Below are positions 34,521 to 46,427 of a stretch of 64,000 bases of DNA, piece after piece. A program made the position numbers and the translations under genes. How positions within the stretch are numbered: position 1 is the first letter of the stretch; the number at the start of each line of letters is the position of its first letter. Source of the DNA: Legionella maioricensis (lineage in GTDB: Bacteria > Pseudomonadota > Gammaproteobacteria > Legionellales > Legionellaceae); assembly GCF_023618015.1 (NCBI RefSeq), contig NZ_JAJKBJ010000009.1, forward strand, positions 1 through 64,000. Reading direction: 5' to 3'. The notes beneath the pieces are model-generated. The model made no database searches, was not told the DNA's origin, and worked only from the letters and a program-made list of their open reading frames with translations.

Positions 34521-35669
34521 ATGAAGTCGAAATTGGATTTTTTTGGTAAAAACAGTATTAATCCTGAGTCCCACGATTATTTAATCACGTACATTCTAAG
34601 TTTATTAGATACCCAGTCCTTAGGTCGTGCGGCACGTGTTAGTAAAGATTGGAACACATTGGTTACTCTCACCAGGCGCTATCTGGACTTGCTCCCTACA
34701 ATTCGACGTATACCTTGTTTTAATACAGTGGGTCTTGATGTACTAAGATTAAAATTATTGGCTGGAGGAATGACGAATACTACGTATAAAGTCGGAATTA
34801 GATCAATGCATGAAGAGTGGGTATTACGCATTCCAGGTGAAGGCTCTTCTGCTTTTATAGCCAGAGAAGACGAGGCACATAACGCGCTTCAGGCGGAGAA
34901 ATTAGAGATTAATGTTCCTGTCCCCTATTTTGATCCAGTAGATGGCTTACAGTTAACTCGCTTTGTTGACGGGGTGAAATTAGATGAAGAGGCATTGGCA
35001 AGAAAGGATATTCTGCATTCTATAGCCGCTATAATGCGTCGTCTTCATTGTTCTAAACCTTTTCCAAATAAAGTCACTATTTTTGAACGTAATGAAGAGT
35101 TATTGCAGGTATTAAAAGATAAAAAATTTCCTTTTTCTGGGGATATAGGCTTTATCGAAGCGCAAATGGGGGAATTAAAGAAACTTTTTAGCGCCTATCA
35201 CATCGAAATGCGACCCTGTCATAATGATGCAACCCCCCTTAATTTTATATTGTCTTTTGAGGGTGAGGAGCACAATATTAAAATAAAACTGCACATGATT
35301 GATTGGGAGTATTCAAGTAGTAATGATTTGATCTGGGATCTGGTCTATTTTGCACTTGAAGGAAACTTGTCTCAAGAGCAGACTCTTATTTTACTAAGCA
35401 GTTACTTTGATATGGAGCACGTTCCTGAGGCAGTTTTGGCTTGGGTTGAGATATATAAACCAATTATAGAATGGTGGATAACTATATGGTCTTGGACACA
35501 GATGGCCAATAAGGCCAATGCGGTAGGTATAGACGCTTATAAGGAACTAGGGGAAACCTGTTATAAAAAAACCTTAATTTATCTTAACAGTGAGGAATAC
35601 AAAAGCGCGTTTAGCAGCATAGAAGACGAAAAAGCCAAGGTAACGTTTTCAGGTCATAGAGCCTTTTAA
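34521..35669 (+). CDS. F-box protein fused to choline-kinase-like domain
   Basis: A 382-aa two-domain protein. Residues 19-48 (YLITYILSLLDTQSLGRAAR then VSKDWNTLV) match the F-box consensus that docks on eukaryotic Skp1. The remainder is an aminoglycoside/choline-kinase (LicA-like) fold: nucleotide-loop LLAGGMTNTTYKV, catalytic loop H234-N-D236...N241 (HNDATPLN) and the DFG-like metal site D261 in IDWEY. Both catalytic aspartates are present, so kinase activity is plausible, on choline, ethanolamine or another small alcohol. Homologues in Legionella have been listed among F-box proteins, to my memory under licA. A bacterial F-box implies a host target, but secretion is inference. Confidence 0.85.
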   Translation: MKSKLDFFGKNSINPESHDYLITYILSLLDTQSLGRAARVSKDWNTLVTLTRRYLDLLPTIRRIPCFNTVGLDVLRLKLLAGGMTNTTYKVGIRSMHEEWVLRIPGEGSSAFIAREDEAHNALQAEKLEINVPVPYFDPVDGLQLTRFVDGVKLDEEALARKDILHSIAAIMRRLHCSKPFPNKVTIFERNEELLQVLKDKKFPFSGDIGFIEAQMGELKKLFSAYHIEMRPCHNDATPLNFILSFEGEEHNIKIKLHMIDWEYSSSNDLIWDLVYFALEGNLSQEQTLILLSSYFDMEHVPEAVLAWVEIYKPIIEWWITIWSWTQMANKANAVGIDAYKELGETCYKKTLIYLNSEEYKSAFSSIEDEKAKVTFSGHRAF

Positions 35670-35672
35670 TGA

Positions 35673-36443
35673 TTAGGCCATACGATTTAAAAACTCGTTC
35701 AGGTGTTCTTTTTCTTTTTCAGCGCTTAAATAACATTTCAGGCGTTCTATTGCATTATTGTATTCATCTGTATTAATGACCCCACGGGTTAACTCAAAGC
35801 GTAAATACACACAATAAGTATTAAGAACGTCGGTTTCACAGTAATCACGTATGTTTTTGATTTGGCCGGCACTGTATTGATCCCAAACTTTCGAACCACT
35901 CATTCCCATTTTTCCGGGAAAACCAAACATGCTGGAAATATCATCCAGAGGAGCAAAAGCTTTGTTTTGATAACCCGCAATTACATCCATTAGATCAATA
36001 TGACGATAATGAAATCGGCTTAGGTAATTGTTCCAACGAAAGGCTTGCTGATTCTCGCCAGCTTCCCAGTAAGTTGGGGCAGGAACTGAATGTAATAGTG
36101 AGCGGTAATGCAAAACAGGTAAATCAAAACCACTACCATTCCAACTGACCAGAGTAGGGGTGTGTTTCTCAATTCCTGCAAAAAAACGGGTGATTAATTC
36201 TTTTTCATTAGAATCTTCATCCCCGAGAGACCATACTTTTACTTGTGAACCATGACTCATTACTACAGAAATGGCGCAAATTTTTTGTAAATAATGTGGG
36301 AGGAAATCGTTACCCACTTTGGCTCTTCTTAAAGCAAACATAGCCAAAGCTGTCTCTTCATCTGACAAACCATCCAAATCAAATAACTTACGGCCCGACT
36401 CTACGTCGGGGATGGTTTCTATATCAAATACAAGTATGGTCAT
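35673..36443 (-). CDS. PolB-like 3'-5' exonuclease (DEDDy)
   Basis: A 256-aa predicted exonuclease of the DnaQ-like fold, PolB-exonuclease-2 type (PF10108 family). Exo I is FDIETIP with D7 and E9. Exo II is SWNGSGFDLPVL. Exo III is YCETDVLNTYCVYL with the Tyr-x3-Asp arrangement of DEDDy enzymes. All four acidic residues and the tyrosine are present, so activity on DNA or RNA is likely; the substrate is unknown. Its stop is 3 bases from the kinase-fusion stop (tail to tail). ATG 36,443 has a TCATGAGG-like context, an AGGA-poor binding site. Confidence 0.9.
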   Translation of the reverse strand: MTILVFDIETIPDVESGRKLFDLDGLSDEETALAMFALRRAKVGNDFLPHYLQKICAISVVMSHGSQVKVWSLGDEDSNEKELITRFFAGIEKHTPTLVSWNGSGFDLPVLHYRSLLHSVPAPTYWEAGENQQAFRWNNYLSRFHYRHIDLMDVIAGYQNKAFAPLDDISSMFGFPGKMGMSGSKVWDQYSAGQIKNIRDYCETDVLNTYCVYLRFELTRGVINTDEYNNAIERLKCYLSAEKEKEHLNEFLNRMA

Positions 36444-36601
36444 GAGGATTATTTGCCTTAATTAAACTCGAATGAATTCTAGCACGGAGACTGAAGTAAG
36501 CAAAAGCAAATGGCATGGATTGTAAAGAGTAAATTTGTTACTATGCGTTTTTCGGGCTTATCGTGTTGCTTAAGCACACCACAATTTAATATAATAAAAT
36601 C

Positions 36602-37198
36602 ATGAACTTTAAATTATTAGCCTTACTTTTATCCGCTGTTTTCCTTACGGCTTGTGTGAGCAGACCGCCCTCGGATGTTAATAATATATGTACTATCTTT
36701 AAGCAATACCCCAGTTGGTATCGAGATGCTAAAGATGTAGAAAAACGCTGGAAAATACCTGTCCCGGTCCAAATGTCTATTATTCATCAAGAATCAAAGT
36801 TTGATGCCAGAGCTAAACCGCCACGCACCAAATTATTAAAAATTATTCCATGGAAAAGACCATCGAGTGCTTATGGATATACCCAGGCATTACATTCCAC
36901 ATGGAACCAGTATAAACGAACTAATGGTTGGTTCTGGTCATCTCGTGATGATTTTGGTGATGGAGTTGATTTTATTGGTTGGTATGCTAATGAGGCGAAT
37001 AAAAAAGCCAGAATTTCCAGAGCAGATGCATACTCTCTTTACCTGGCATATCATGAAGGAATAGGTGGGTACCAACGTAAAACTTACTTAAAGAAACCCT
37101 GGTTGATTTCCGTAGCCCATAAAGTTAAAGCAAAATCACAATTATATGCCATGCAATTAAATTCGTGTAAAAATACGATGAAGTCGCATTCATGGTAG
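36602..37198 (+). CDS. Lipoprotein lytic transglycosylase-like (SLT fold)
   Basis: A 198-aa outer-membrane or periplasmic lipoprotein. The signal peptide MNFKLLALLLSAVFLTAC ends at a lipobox (LTAC, Cys18). The mature part is a transglycosylase SLT-like domain: SIIHQESKFDARAK supplies the catalytic glutamate, and SSAYGYTQALHSTW and LYLAYHEGIGGY are the family's substrate-groove motifs. Such enzymes cut glycan strands in cell-wall turnover or insertion of machines. It is preceded by a divergent exonuclease gene and followed 119 bases later by adk. Anchoring to the outer membrane is inferred, since Val follows the Cys and not Asp. Confidence 0.87.
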   Translation: MNFKLLALLLSAVFLTACVSRPPSDVNNICTIFKQYPSWYRDAKDVEKRWKIPVPVQMSIIHQESKFDARAKPPRTKLLKIIPWKRPSSAYGYTQALHSTWNQYKRTNGWFWSSRDDFGDGVDFIGWYANEANKKARISRADAYSLYLAYHEGIGGYQRKTYLKKPWLISVAHKVKAKSQLYAMQLNSCKNTMKSHSW

Positions 37199-37260
37199 TA
37201 ACAAGTAATTAATATATGTGGTCATTATGTTAAATATTGACTAAAAAATTTATAAATTGA

Positions 37261-38345
<1,085 letters not shown>

Positions 38346-39990
38346 TACTCGCCAGGTACTCTTCCAGCTCTTTTTTGCTGGCATTATCCATGGTGAATCC
38401 CAGTTTTGTTCGTCTCTGCAATACATCATCAGGGTATTTGGCCCATTCCTCAGAGATTAGATAATCTAATTCTACTTGATAGAGGGATGAGCCATATCGT
38501 TTACCCATAGATTCAATATTCGTACATTTTGAAAGAAAGAGTTCGGTATTGCTGCCATAACTGTAGAGATAACGATTAAGCAGTTCGTTATCCAGCCAAT
38601 CGTATTTTTTTCGTGCATAAATTACATATTGATCAAAACTCATTGTTCCAAAAGTAGCACCGGGAAGAGGGATATATTTTGTTTGTGACGGATGTATTTG
38701 TGGAAAAAGAGGGACCAGCTGATTTACTGTTTCTTCTGCTAATTGACGATAGGTGGTAATTTTTCCACCAAAAATTGTCACAATGGGAGCCGGATTCGTA
38801 CTAAATTCATAACTATAATCGCGACTTAAAGCCTTTAATTCTTTGCCGTTAGTTGCTAATAAAGGTCTAACGCCACTCCATGAAAACAGGACATCATTGG
38901 CACTTAATTTGATTTTAAAATATGAATTAACTAACGCGATCAGGTACTCCGTTTCTTCCTTACTAATATGTATTTGATCTTTCAGATCCCCTTTAAAAAG
39001 GGTATCCGTTGTTCCTATCATACTAAATCCATGATAAGGAATAACAAAAACTACACGCTTATCATTGTTTTGTAAAAAATAAGCATGTTTGCCTTCGTAA
39101 ATTTTAGGCACAATAATATGACTTCCCTTAACCAATGTTATTTGATGGTTAACGGGTATGTGAGTCAATTTTGCTATGGACTCTACCCAGGGACCTGCAG
39201 CATTAATTATTGACTTGGCAAACACTCTATAAATATGCCCTTCTTTAGATTGAATGGTCAATTGCCATAAATGGTTTACCACCTCGGCTTTAATTACGGT
39301 TGAATTAGGTCGAATGCTTGCCCCATGTTTTTTTGCCTGTATGGCATTAATAATCGTTAGGCGGGCATCATCTGTTGCTGCATCATAAAATAAAAAACCG
39401 CGTTTGAGTTTGTCTACTAGAGGGGTGAAATAACTATTTTTGCTGTTTTTTTTGATGGATTTACACTTGGGTAAATGATTTTTGCGACTTAAATGATCAT
39501 AAAAGAATAACCCCAATCGTAACAGCCACGCGGGGCGCATGTGTTTTTGATAAGGTAAAATAAATGATTGAGGATGGACTAAGTGAGGTGCCAGATTTAA
39601 TAATGTTTGTCTTTCTTCCAGTGCTTTTTTTACCAGACCAAATTCATAGTTTTCCAGATATCTTAATCCGCCATGAATTAATTTAGTGCTGCTTGACGAA
39701 GTTTTAGATGCCAGGTCATCTTGCTCGAAGAGTACTACAGATAATCCCCTTAAAGCTGCATCTGCAGCACATCCACAACCATTGATGCCGCCGCCAATAA
39801 CTGCAACATCAAAAACTTGATCCATGTTTTGGTCTCCGAAAAAAAAGTGTAGAATTAAATACATAATAATTAAAATATAATAATAAAGTATACACTCAAC
39901 AGAATCACGCAATTTAATTCAGTGTAGACTAAAGGCTGGGTTGTTGATGATGCGGGCTTATCCCCTTTGGCATTGGCTGAAGTCATTTTT

Positions 39991-40077
39991 CGTCATCCCG
40001 AGGAGTTTGCGACGAGGGATCTTCTGAAATAGGCATGAGCCATATTCTGGAGATCCTTCGCTTCGCTCTGGATGACG
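39991..40077. repeat. Dispersed palindromic repeat (MITE/REP-like), copy 1
   Basis: CGTCATCCCGAGGAGTTTGC at the left and a reverse-complementary CTTCGCTCTGGATGACG at the right frame an 87-base hairpin with GAGGGATCTTCT and GGAGATCC motifs. The ends are related to copies at 46,125 and 53,984. It lies in the glpD-glpK divergent promoter region. Confidence 0.7.
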
Positions 40078-40210
40078 TTCTTAAGTTAATGGCATGAGAG
40101 CTCTTAACGATGGTCGCCTGTTTTTTCACATTAGAAGAGGTTTTGTGACTAACGCTCGAGGTGACGACAGGGCTTACTATTTTAGGTTTATCAAAAAGGA
40201 ATTGTGACTA

Positions 40211-41680
40211 ATGAATTATTTACTTGCTATTGATCAGGGAACGAGCAGCACTCGCGCCATGCTATATACCGTTCAAGGCCACTTAGTCGCTAGTAGTCAA
40301 TACCCACTGACTCAATATTATCCTCAATTGGGGTGGGTTGAGCATGATCCTGAAGAAATATGGGAAAAAACATTAAATGCGGTAAGGGATGTTGTATCCC
40401 AAGTTGAAAGAAAGCAAATTTTATCTTGTGGTATTACCAATCAAAGAGAAACCACCGTAATCTGGAATAAAAAAACCGGGGAATGTCTGGCGCCTGCTAT
40501 TGTGTGGCAAGATAGGCGCACTGAAGCATATTGTCGGTCTTTATATGAACATACTCCCCTGATTCAGGAAAAAACTGGTTTGATTCCTGATCCCTACTTT
40601 TCAGCAAGTAAATTAAATTGGCTGTTAAATAACAATCTTCACGCACAGGAACTGGCATCAAGAGGTGAACTCGCTTTCGGGACTATTGATAGTTTTTTAG
40701 TGTGGCGAATGACAAAAGGTCTGAAACATGCAACTGATATAACCAATGCATCGAGAACCATGCTATTTAATATTAGAAAAGAGCAATGGGATAAAGATTT
40801 ACTTCAGCTGTTTAAAATTCCTGAATCAGTATTGCCACAAGTATATGCCAGTGACGGTAATTTTGGGTCTATTAACAAGGAGTGGTTAGGATTTGAACTT
40901 CCTATAACCGGAGTTGCAGGTGATCAACAAGCGGCCTTGGTTGGCCAAGGATGTTTTGATGATGGCATGGTTAAAGCAACTTTCGGAACAGGCGGATTTT
41001 TATTACTCAATACCGGCAATACGCCTGTAATCTCAAAACATAAGCTTCTAACGACTGTTGCCTATAAAATAAAAGGGACTACTGCTTATGGTTTAGAAGG
41101 CAGTATCTATCATGCAGGCACTACAGTTAAATGGCTGCGTGATGAGATGAAATTGATCTCTAGTTCCAGTGAAACTGAAACCTTGGCAAAAAGTCTTAAG
41201 ACTAATGAAGGAGTCTATTTGGTTTCAGCATTTACAGGATTGGGGGCACCTCATTGGTCATCAACATCCGGGGCTGCAGTTTTTGGATTATCCCGCGCCA
41301 CCAATAGAGCTCATTTTGCCAGAGCCGCTTTAGAGGGGGTCTGTTATCAAACAAGAGAAGTCCTAACTTGTATGAGAGAAGACAGCAATCTGGATTTGGC
41401 CTTGTTAAGGGTAGACGGGGGGATGGCTGCTAATCAATGGTTCCTTCAATTTTTAGCGGATCAGTGTCAACTTCTTGTGCAAAAACCCAAGGATATAGAA
41501 ACCACTGCAAGAGGTGCCGCAATTTTGGCGGCTTTAGGATATGGCGTTTTTGATTCATTTGCTGCTTTAAAAAATGTATGGGATATGGAGCAAGCATTCC
41601 AACCCCAAAGAGCAATAGAGCAAATTAACGAAGAGTATAAGGGTTGGAAGAGGGCTTTAAGCAGTGTAATAAGTAAATAG
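40211..41680 (+). CDS. glpK: Glycerol kinase
   Basis: A 489-aa FGGY kinase phosphorylating glycerol with ATP. It shows LLAIDQGTSSTRAM, GITNQRETTVIW, GVAGDQQAALVGQ, FGTGGFLLLNTG and GLEGSIYHAGTTVKWLRDE. Length and motifs are complete. The product is the substrate for GlpD encoded next door. GTGA/AAAAGGAATTG precedes the ATG (AAGGA 8 bases away). The glycerol pathway is active in intracellular Legionella (established knowledge). Regulation by a GlpR-type repressor cannot be shown here. Confidence 0.97.
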   Translation: MNYLLAIDQGTSSTRAMLYTVQGHLVASSQYPLTQYYPQLGWVEHDPEEIWEKTLNAVRDVVSQVERKQILSCGITNQRETTVIWNKKTGECLAPAIVWQDRRTEAYCRSLYEHTPLIQEKTGLIPDPYFSASKLNWLLNNNLHAQELASRGELAFGTIDSFLVWRMTKGLKHATDITNASRTMLFNIRKEQWDKDLLQLFKIPESVLPQVYASDGNFGSINKEWLGFELPITGVAGDQQAALVGQGCFDDGMVKATFGTGGFLLLNTGNTPVISKHKLLTTVAYKIKGTTAYGLEGSIYHAGTTVKWLRDEMKLISSSSETETLAKSLKTNEGVYLVSAFTGLGAPHWSSTSGAAVFGLSRATNRAHFARAALEGVCYQTREVLTCMREDSNLDLALLRVDGGMAANQWFLQFLADQCQLLVQKPKDIETTARGAAILAALGYGVFDSFAALKNVWDMEQAFQPQRAIEQINEEYKGWKRALSSVISK

Positions 41681-41863
41681 AGAGCGTAACCTGGATGCTC
41701 TGTTATTTGATAAGCGTTCAAAAGTGAAGCAATCCAGTTTCAAGTTATCAACAAAGTATTGTTCTGGATTGCTTCTCTAAAGCTCGCAACGACGAAATAA
41801 GCAGTGTATATCGTCTTTTCTGCGAAGGAGACAGGAAACGGCTATAAACCCATACCCATAAGA

Positions 41864-43135
41864 CTAGGTGACGTCTCTATTTTTTTCACCTGTATACAGC
41901 TGACGTGGTCTGCCGATTCTTGATTTACTGGCTACCATTTCCATCCAGTGACTCATCCAACCAACTGTTCGAGCCAAAGCAAATACGACAGTAAACATGT
42001 TCGTCGGGATTCCTATAGCGCTTAAGGTGAGGCCTGAATAAAAATCGACATTGGGATAAAGCTTTTTCTGAATGAAATAATCATCTTCAAGTGCAATGCG
42101 CTCTAACTCCATTGCAAGCTTGAATAAAGGTTCATCCTTAGCGCCTACCGCTTCCAAAACATCATAACACGTTTGACGCATGACCTTGGCTCTGGGATCA
42201 TAACTTTTGTAAACGCGGTGTCCAAAGCCCATTAAGCGGAATGGATCATCTTTATCTTTAGCACGTTTAATATAGTGTTCTATGCGACTTACATCACCTA
42301 TTTCTTTTAGCATGTTTAAACATGCTTCATTTGCACCACCATGAGCTGGTCCCCATAATGCGCCAATTCCCGCTGAAATACAGGCAAAGGGATTTGCTCC
42401 TGTTGAACCTGCCAGGCGAACTGTCGATGTAGACGCATTTTGCTCATGATCCGCGTGAAGAATAAATATAGTATCCATTGCTCTAACTAATACGGGATCC
42501 GGTGTTGTATCTTCAGAAGGAACACCAAACATCATATGGAGGAAGTTTTCAGCATAAGACATTTTATTTTTTGGGTACATGTACGGTAAGCCAGTGGAGT
42601 ATTTATAACTCATAGCGGCTAGAGTAGGCATTTTAGCAACCAAACGAATCGCGGAAATAAAGCGATCTTGTTCATTATTTAAATCCATGGAATCATGGTA
42701 AAAAGCAGATAAAGCACCAACGATACCTACCATAATAGCCATTGGATGTGCATCACGACGAAATCCGTTGAGGAATTGATACATTTGTTGATGCACCATA
42801 GTATGGTTATTGATTAATCCAACGAATTGTTTCTTTTCTTCTGCATTGGGTAATTCACCATTAAGCAACAGATAGCTCACATCAAGAAAATCTTTTTTCT
42901 CAGCCAATTGTTCTATAGGATACCCTCTATATAACAATACGCCTTTATCTCCATCGATATAAGTAATTTTAGATTCACAGGAAGCTGTTGATAAAAAACC
43001 TTGATCAAAAGTAAAGACACCACGCGCACCAAGTTGGGTAATATCAATCACGTCATTACCTAAAGTAGGGGTATAGATTGGTAAATCGAGCGATTCTTGC
43101 CCTTCAATGCTAAGTTTAGCTGTCTTTTTGCTCAT
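41864..43135 (-). CDS. gltA: Citrate synthase
   Basis: A 423-aa type I/II hexameric-type citrate synthase condensing acetyl-CoA and oxaloacetate. It contains [28 protein letters not shown] (catalytic His) and [16 protein letters not shown] with the substrate-binding His/Arg, followed by FYSGL. Length is typical for gammaproteobacterial GltA. ATG follows AGGAG (43,140-43,145). It sits downstream of the ankyrin gene on the same strand, with 322 bases in between. Nothing is unusual in the sequence. Confidence 0.97.
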   Translation of the reverse strand: MSKKTAKLSIEGQESLDLPIYTPTLGNDVIDITQLGARGVFTFDQGFLSTASCESKITYIDGDKGVLLYRGYPIEQLAEKKDFLDVSYLLLNGELPNAEEKKQFVGLINNHTMVHQQMYQFLNGFRRDAHPMAIMVGIVGALSAFYHDSMDLNNEQDRFISAIRLVAKMPTLAAMSYKYSTGLPYMYPKNKMSYAENFLHMMFGVPSEDTTPDPVLVRAMDTIFILHADHEQNASTSTVRLAGSTGANPFACISAGIGALWGPAHGGANEACLNMLKEIGDVSRIEHYIKRAKDKDDPFRLMGFGHRVYKSYDPRAKVMRQTCYDVLEAVGAKDEPLFKLAMELERIALEDDYFIQKKLYPNVDFYSGLTLSAIGIPTNMFTVVFALARTVGWMSHWMEMVASKSRIGRPRQLYTGEKNRDVT

Positions 43136-43457
43136 TGTGTCTCCTGATTATTTTCGTACTATAAGTATTCATAGTAGTGGGATTGCGCAGAACTATATAA
43201 AAATGGTTACTTATAGTCAATTTAAACGTTAACTTACTCTTTAAGGGCCGTATCAATTATTGGCACTTAAAACGAACTTAGAAAAATCTAAACTTCGGAT
43301 AATTACATATTATGGTTTAGAATTTTAAGGATTAACAGGAAAATATCAAAACTCCTGAAGAATTATTATAAATTATTTTTTTCAACCCCATGTCGGGCCA
43401 GGGGCCCGACGTTCATTTATATCTCTGGCAGCATCATTAAATTAAAGACAAGCATTC
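43136..43457. other. Intergenic region with a strong hairpin
   Basis: Between the ankyrin gene stop and gltA start there is an 8-base-pair stem GTCGGGCC/GGCCCGAC (43,392-43,410) with a three-base loop and no T-run on either strand. This is a possible transcription end or REP fragment. The rest is AT-rich, probably the gltA promoter region; no gene is seen. Confidence 0.45.
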
Positions 43458-44987
43458 CTATACCAAGCCAAGGCTTGCGGAGGCTGGATTGGATTGATGG
43501 CTTAAGCGCTGTTGTTCTTCTAACCAATTTATTAATCTGGAACGGAGTGTTTTAAAGAATAATTGGAATCTATTAGCGGAGCGGTATTGAGCAGTATCAC
43601 TGCTTGCATAGAGGTCATCTATCTCAATCTGCGATGCTAATTTTAAATTTAAGGCAATTTTATCCATATGAAAGCATAGATCAGTGAGCGCGGCATTCTT
43701 CAATTTGAATGCATCTTCTATAATTTCAGGGCCCTCGATTTTAAAGTCATTGAGCTTAAATCGATGGTTGTAAAAATAGTCACAGTTCTCACCACTTTTC
43801 GTTTTTAGCTTATCATTTGCACCTGCTCTCATGAGATCACTGACTAAATCATCAAAATGATAGAATTTAGCCCAGTGAAGGGCTGTCATTCCATGATGAT
43901 CTGCTTGATTAACATCACATTCAAACTCCTGCATCTTTGCTAAAATACGCTTGGCTGCTGATTTATTCGCTATTTTACAAGCTAATACCAGGGCCGTATT
44001 TTCATAGGATGTATGCGCGAGGAGTTTTCTATTGGCAAAACTCAAGGTAAGTTCCAGATTTCTTGCATTACCTTCAAGAACAGCCTGATGTAAAGGGGTA
44101 TTTGCTTCTACGTGATCATCATAACTTTTTTTTGCAGGTAGAAGCATCTGACAATAAGGGCGTAATCGTTGCAGTATACTGCTTCGAGACGGAGGGCTTT
44201 TTAATTCATCTTCATAAAAAGTGAAAAACGTATCGAGTGCAGAAAGATGTTTCAATAAAGGTAGGGCATGCTCAAAAACTTCAGAGTTGAGTAAATTATT
44301 GCGTTGGAGCTTTAGTAAAAATAAGTTGATCTTTTCTATGCTGGCCTGGTTTTTTAGATAAGGGGTTATCGTTTCTATAATTTCATAATGTAACACTTCC
44401 ATCTCATCCATAATTTTCAGAAGCTTGAGAAAAGCATGGATATCTTGAGTCGAGGGAGTATTAGCGGTTAGCCAACGAGCTATTAACGGAATAGCTTTGT
44501 GCGGGGCTATTTTGCATAGACTAAACAATTCAAAAAGTAAGTACCATTCTTTATATTCATCATAGCGACATTCATTAGAGCGCCCATTGTCTTGATAAAA
44601 TCTAATGGGGGGAAGGTGGCTTATTCGAGTGTATCGTTCCAGTGCGTTTTCCTGAGCCAAATAGCAAATGAGTTCACAAATCTTATCGTCCTGACCGGGC
44701 ATCATCATTATTGCCGTGATTAAGGACTTTTGGGATTCAGCAGACGTTCGTTCTGCTGTATAAACTTGAAGAGCAAAGACATAGTTAGAACATTGTTTTG
44801 TTTTCAGGATGCTGACTAAATGTATTAAATCGGTCACTTGATCCAGGCGTACTCCCGTCGAAGCATGCCGAAGTTTCACGTCGAGCCATGCTTCTATTTC
44901 TTGGAGATATACTGGGGGATTACTGATTATCTTCATAATCTCATCATAAAAGGTGGATTTTTTAAGAACAGCTTCCGATGCAGACAT
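43458..44987 (-). CDS. Ankyrin-repeat protein, candidate effector
   Basis: A 509-aa protein with no signal peptide. The first 270 residues are helical and unknown. Ankyrin repeats fill about residues 290-400: ANTPLHQAVLEGNARNLELT, TALVLACKIANKSAAKRILA, and GMTALHWAKFYHFDDLVSDL followed by MRAGANDKLKTKSG. The TPLH/TALHWA cores are clear. The last 80 residues are unknown. The frame opens at 45,044, but ATG 44,987 follows AAGGAG. Ankyrin proteins are frequent Dot/Icm effectors in Legionella; assigning this one is inference. gltA follows on the same strand, but a 322-base gap makes an operon unlikely. Confidence 0.85.
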   Translation of the reverse strand: MSASEAVLKKSTFYDEIMKIISNPPVYLQEIEAWLDVKLRHASTGVRLDQVTDLIHLVSILKTKQCSNYVFALQVYTAERTSAESQKSLITAIMMMPGQDDKICELICYLAQENALERYTRISHLPPIRFYQDNGRSNECRYDEYKEWYLLFELFSLCKIAPHKAIPLIARWLTANTPSTQDIHAFLKLLKIMDEMEVLHYEIIETITPYLKNQASIEKINLFLLKLQRNNLLNSEVFEHALPLLKHLSALDTFFTFYEDELKSPPSRSSILQRLRPYCQMLLPAKKSYDDHVEANTPLHQAVLEGNARNLELTLSFANRKLLAHTSYENTALVLACKIANKSAAKRILAKMQEFECDVNQADHHGMTALHWAKFYHFDDLVSDLMRAGANDKLKTKSGENCDYFYNHRFKLNDFKIEGPEIIEDAFKLKNAALTDLCFHMDKIALNLKLASQIEIDDLYASSDTAQYRSANRFQLFFKTLRSRLINWLEEQQRLSHQSNPASASLGLV

Positions 44988-45156
44988 GATAACTCCTTGA
45001 AAACAGAGATTGAGACTGATTTTATATTTTATAAACTCCCTCAATTCATTCTGGTAAGTTAAATATTTAAGAAACCGGGAATTGTGTATTTGTCAGATAA
45101 TTAAGCCATTAAAATAACAGTTTAATTTTATAGCGTTCCATTAATAACAATTTTAT

Positions 45157-45957
45157 TCAATGAAAACAATGGGCGCGGATAAACTGAATAATTCCATTAG
45201 AAAAGTCCGGGCTTTCCCATAAGTTATTGTGACCTTTTTGTTCAAAAGACAGCATTTTTTTAGGTTCTTTTGCCGTGTTATAAATGGTTAAACCTTCCGT
45301 ATAAGGTACAATTTGGTCTTGCTTTCCATGAAGAACAAGTAGAGGGGCATTAATTGCTGTAATGCGATTTAAGGAATTAAACTGATCCCATGGTTGAATG
45401 AATAACCATGGATAATGATAACGAGATAAATTCGCCAAAGAAGTAAAGGGGGATTGTAAGATTACAGCGCAAACCTGGTGATGCTTCGCCAGTTCTGTTG
45501 CTACTCCTGTACCTAATGATTCACCATATAATACCGTTTGTTCTGGCTTAACGCCTTGCTGTTCTAAAAAACGCAGAGCAGTACGGCCATCTTCATATAA
45601 ACCTGTTTCACTTGGGCGTCCTTTATTACCGCCATATCCTCGATATTCCAATAAAAATACCCCAAGCCCCGCATTAATAAATTGACGGGCCAAAGGCATG
45701 CGATATCCAATGTGTCCTGCATTTCCGTGCAGATAAAGTACAGTAGGTTGATTGTTAATCGCGGGTTTATACCAAGAGTTTAACGCTATATTGTCTTGCG
45801 TCTGCAAGGACACTATGGTCATATCATCGGCCTGGTATTTTTTTAAACGAGGATGATGTACATCAGGGAAGTAAATTAAATGGCGCTGAAACACATACAT
45901 TATGAGGAGAACCATGCTAAAAATAACGCAGGCGATTGTTATTAGTTGTTTCAGCAT
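45157..45957 (-). CDS. Alpha/beta hydrolase (BEM46-like), membrane-anchored
   Basis: A 266-aa serine hydrolase with one N-terminal membrane helix (ACVIFSMVLLIMYVFQRHLI). Oxyanion-hole segment LYLHGNAGHIGYR, nucleophile elbow YGESLGTG (Ser), an Asp in HGKQDQIVPY and the final His in GHNNLW complete the catalytic triad. It resembles the yeast Bem46/E. coli YfhR group; substrate unknown. It is divergent from gyrA with a 470-base gap that contains a dispersed palindrome. The bulk of the enzyme is predicted outside the cytoplasm or at its face; topology is uncertain. Confidence 0.9.
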   Translation of the reverse strand: MLKQLITIACVIFSMVLLIMYVFQRHLIYFPDVHHPRLKKYQADDMTIVSLQTQDNIALNSWYKPAINNQPTVLYLHGNAGHIGYRMPLARQFINAGLGVFLLEYRGYGGNKGRPSETGLYEDGRTALRFLEQQGVKPEQTVLYGESLGTGVATELAKHHQVCAVILQSPFTSLANLSRYHYPWLFIQPWDQFNSLNRITAINAPLLVLHGKQDQIVPYTEGLTIYNTAKEPKKMLSFEQKGHNNLWESPDFSNGIIQFIRAHCFH

Positions 45958-46124
45958 AATTATTTTTTTGTCCCTTTTAGTGATTATTTTAATGAAATCA
46001 AACTCATGAAATCCTTATTGATGATCATTAATATCTGAGTATCAATATAAAAATAGCATAGTCAGATTAAGTAATCACTTTTACTAATTTATTCAATAAA
46101 AAAGACGGTTTTCACAGAAAAACC

Positions 46125-46209
46125 CATCATCCTGAGCATAGCGAAGGATCTCGTGCCGTTAGAGTACAATGCCATACTCAGGAGATTCCTCACTGCGTTT
46201 GGGATGACG
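46125..46209. repeat. Dispersed palindromic repeat, copy 2
   Basis: CATCATCCTGAGCATAGCGA begins and GCGTTTGGGATGACG ends an 85-base imperfect hairpin, with GGATCTCG and AGGAGATTCC in the stem. Related to copies at 39,991 and 53,984. The rest of the hydrolase-gyrA gap (45,958-46,427) holds no gene. Confidence 0.7.
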
Positions 46210-46427
46210 TATGCATGGCAAAGTCCATCCTGTTTCAAAAAAACGCAATTAAATCGCGCTCAATTAAGTATGGATTTATTAAATAAATGTCTGAGTAGCT
46301 TGCTATAGGCCTGATAAATAACATTCAGGAGGTTTCAGGTACTTAAGATGATGCATTTACACCGGTCTGTATGGTATCCTCTTACCCATAATTTATCTTA
46401 ATCATTGAATAAGGATACGTCCAAATC

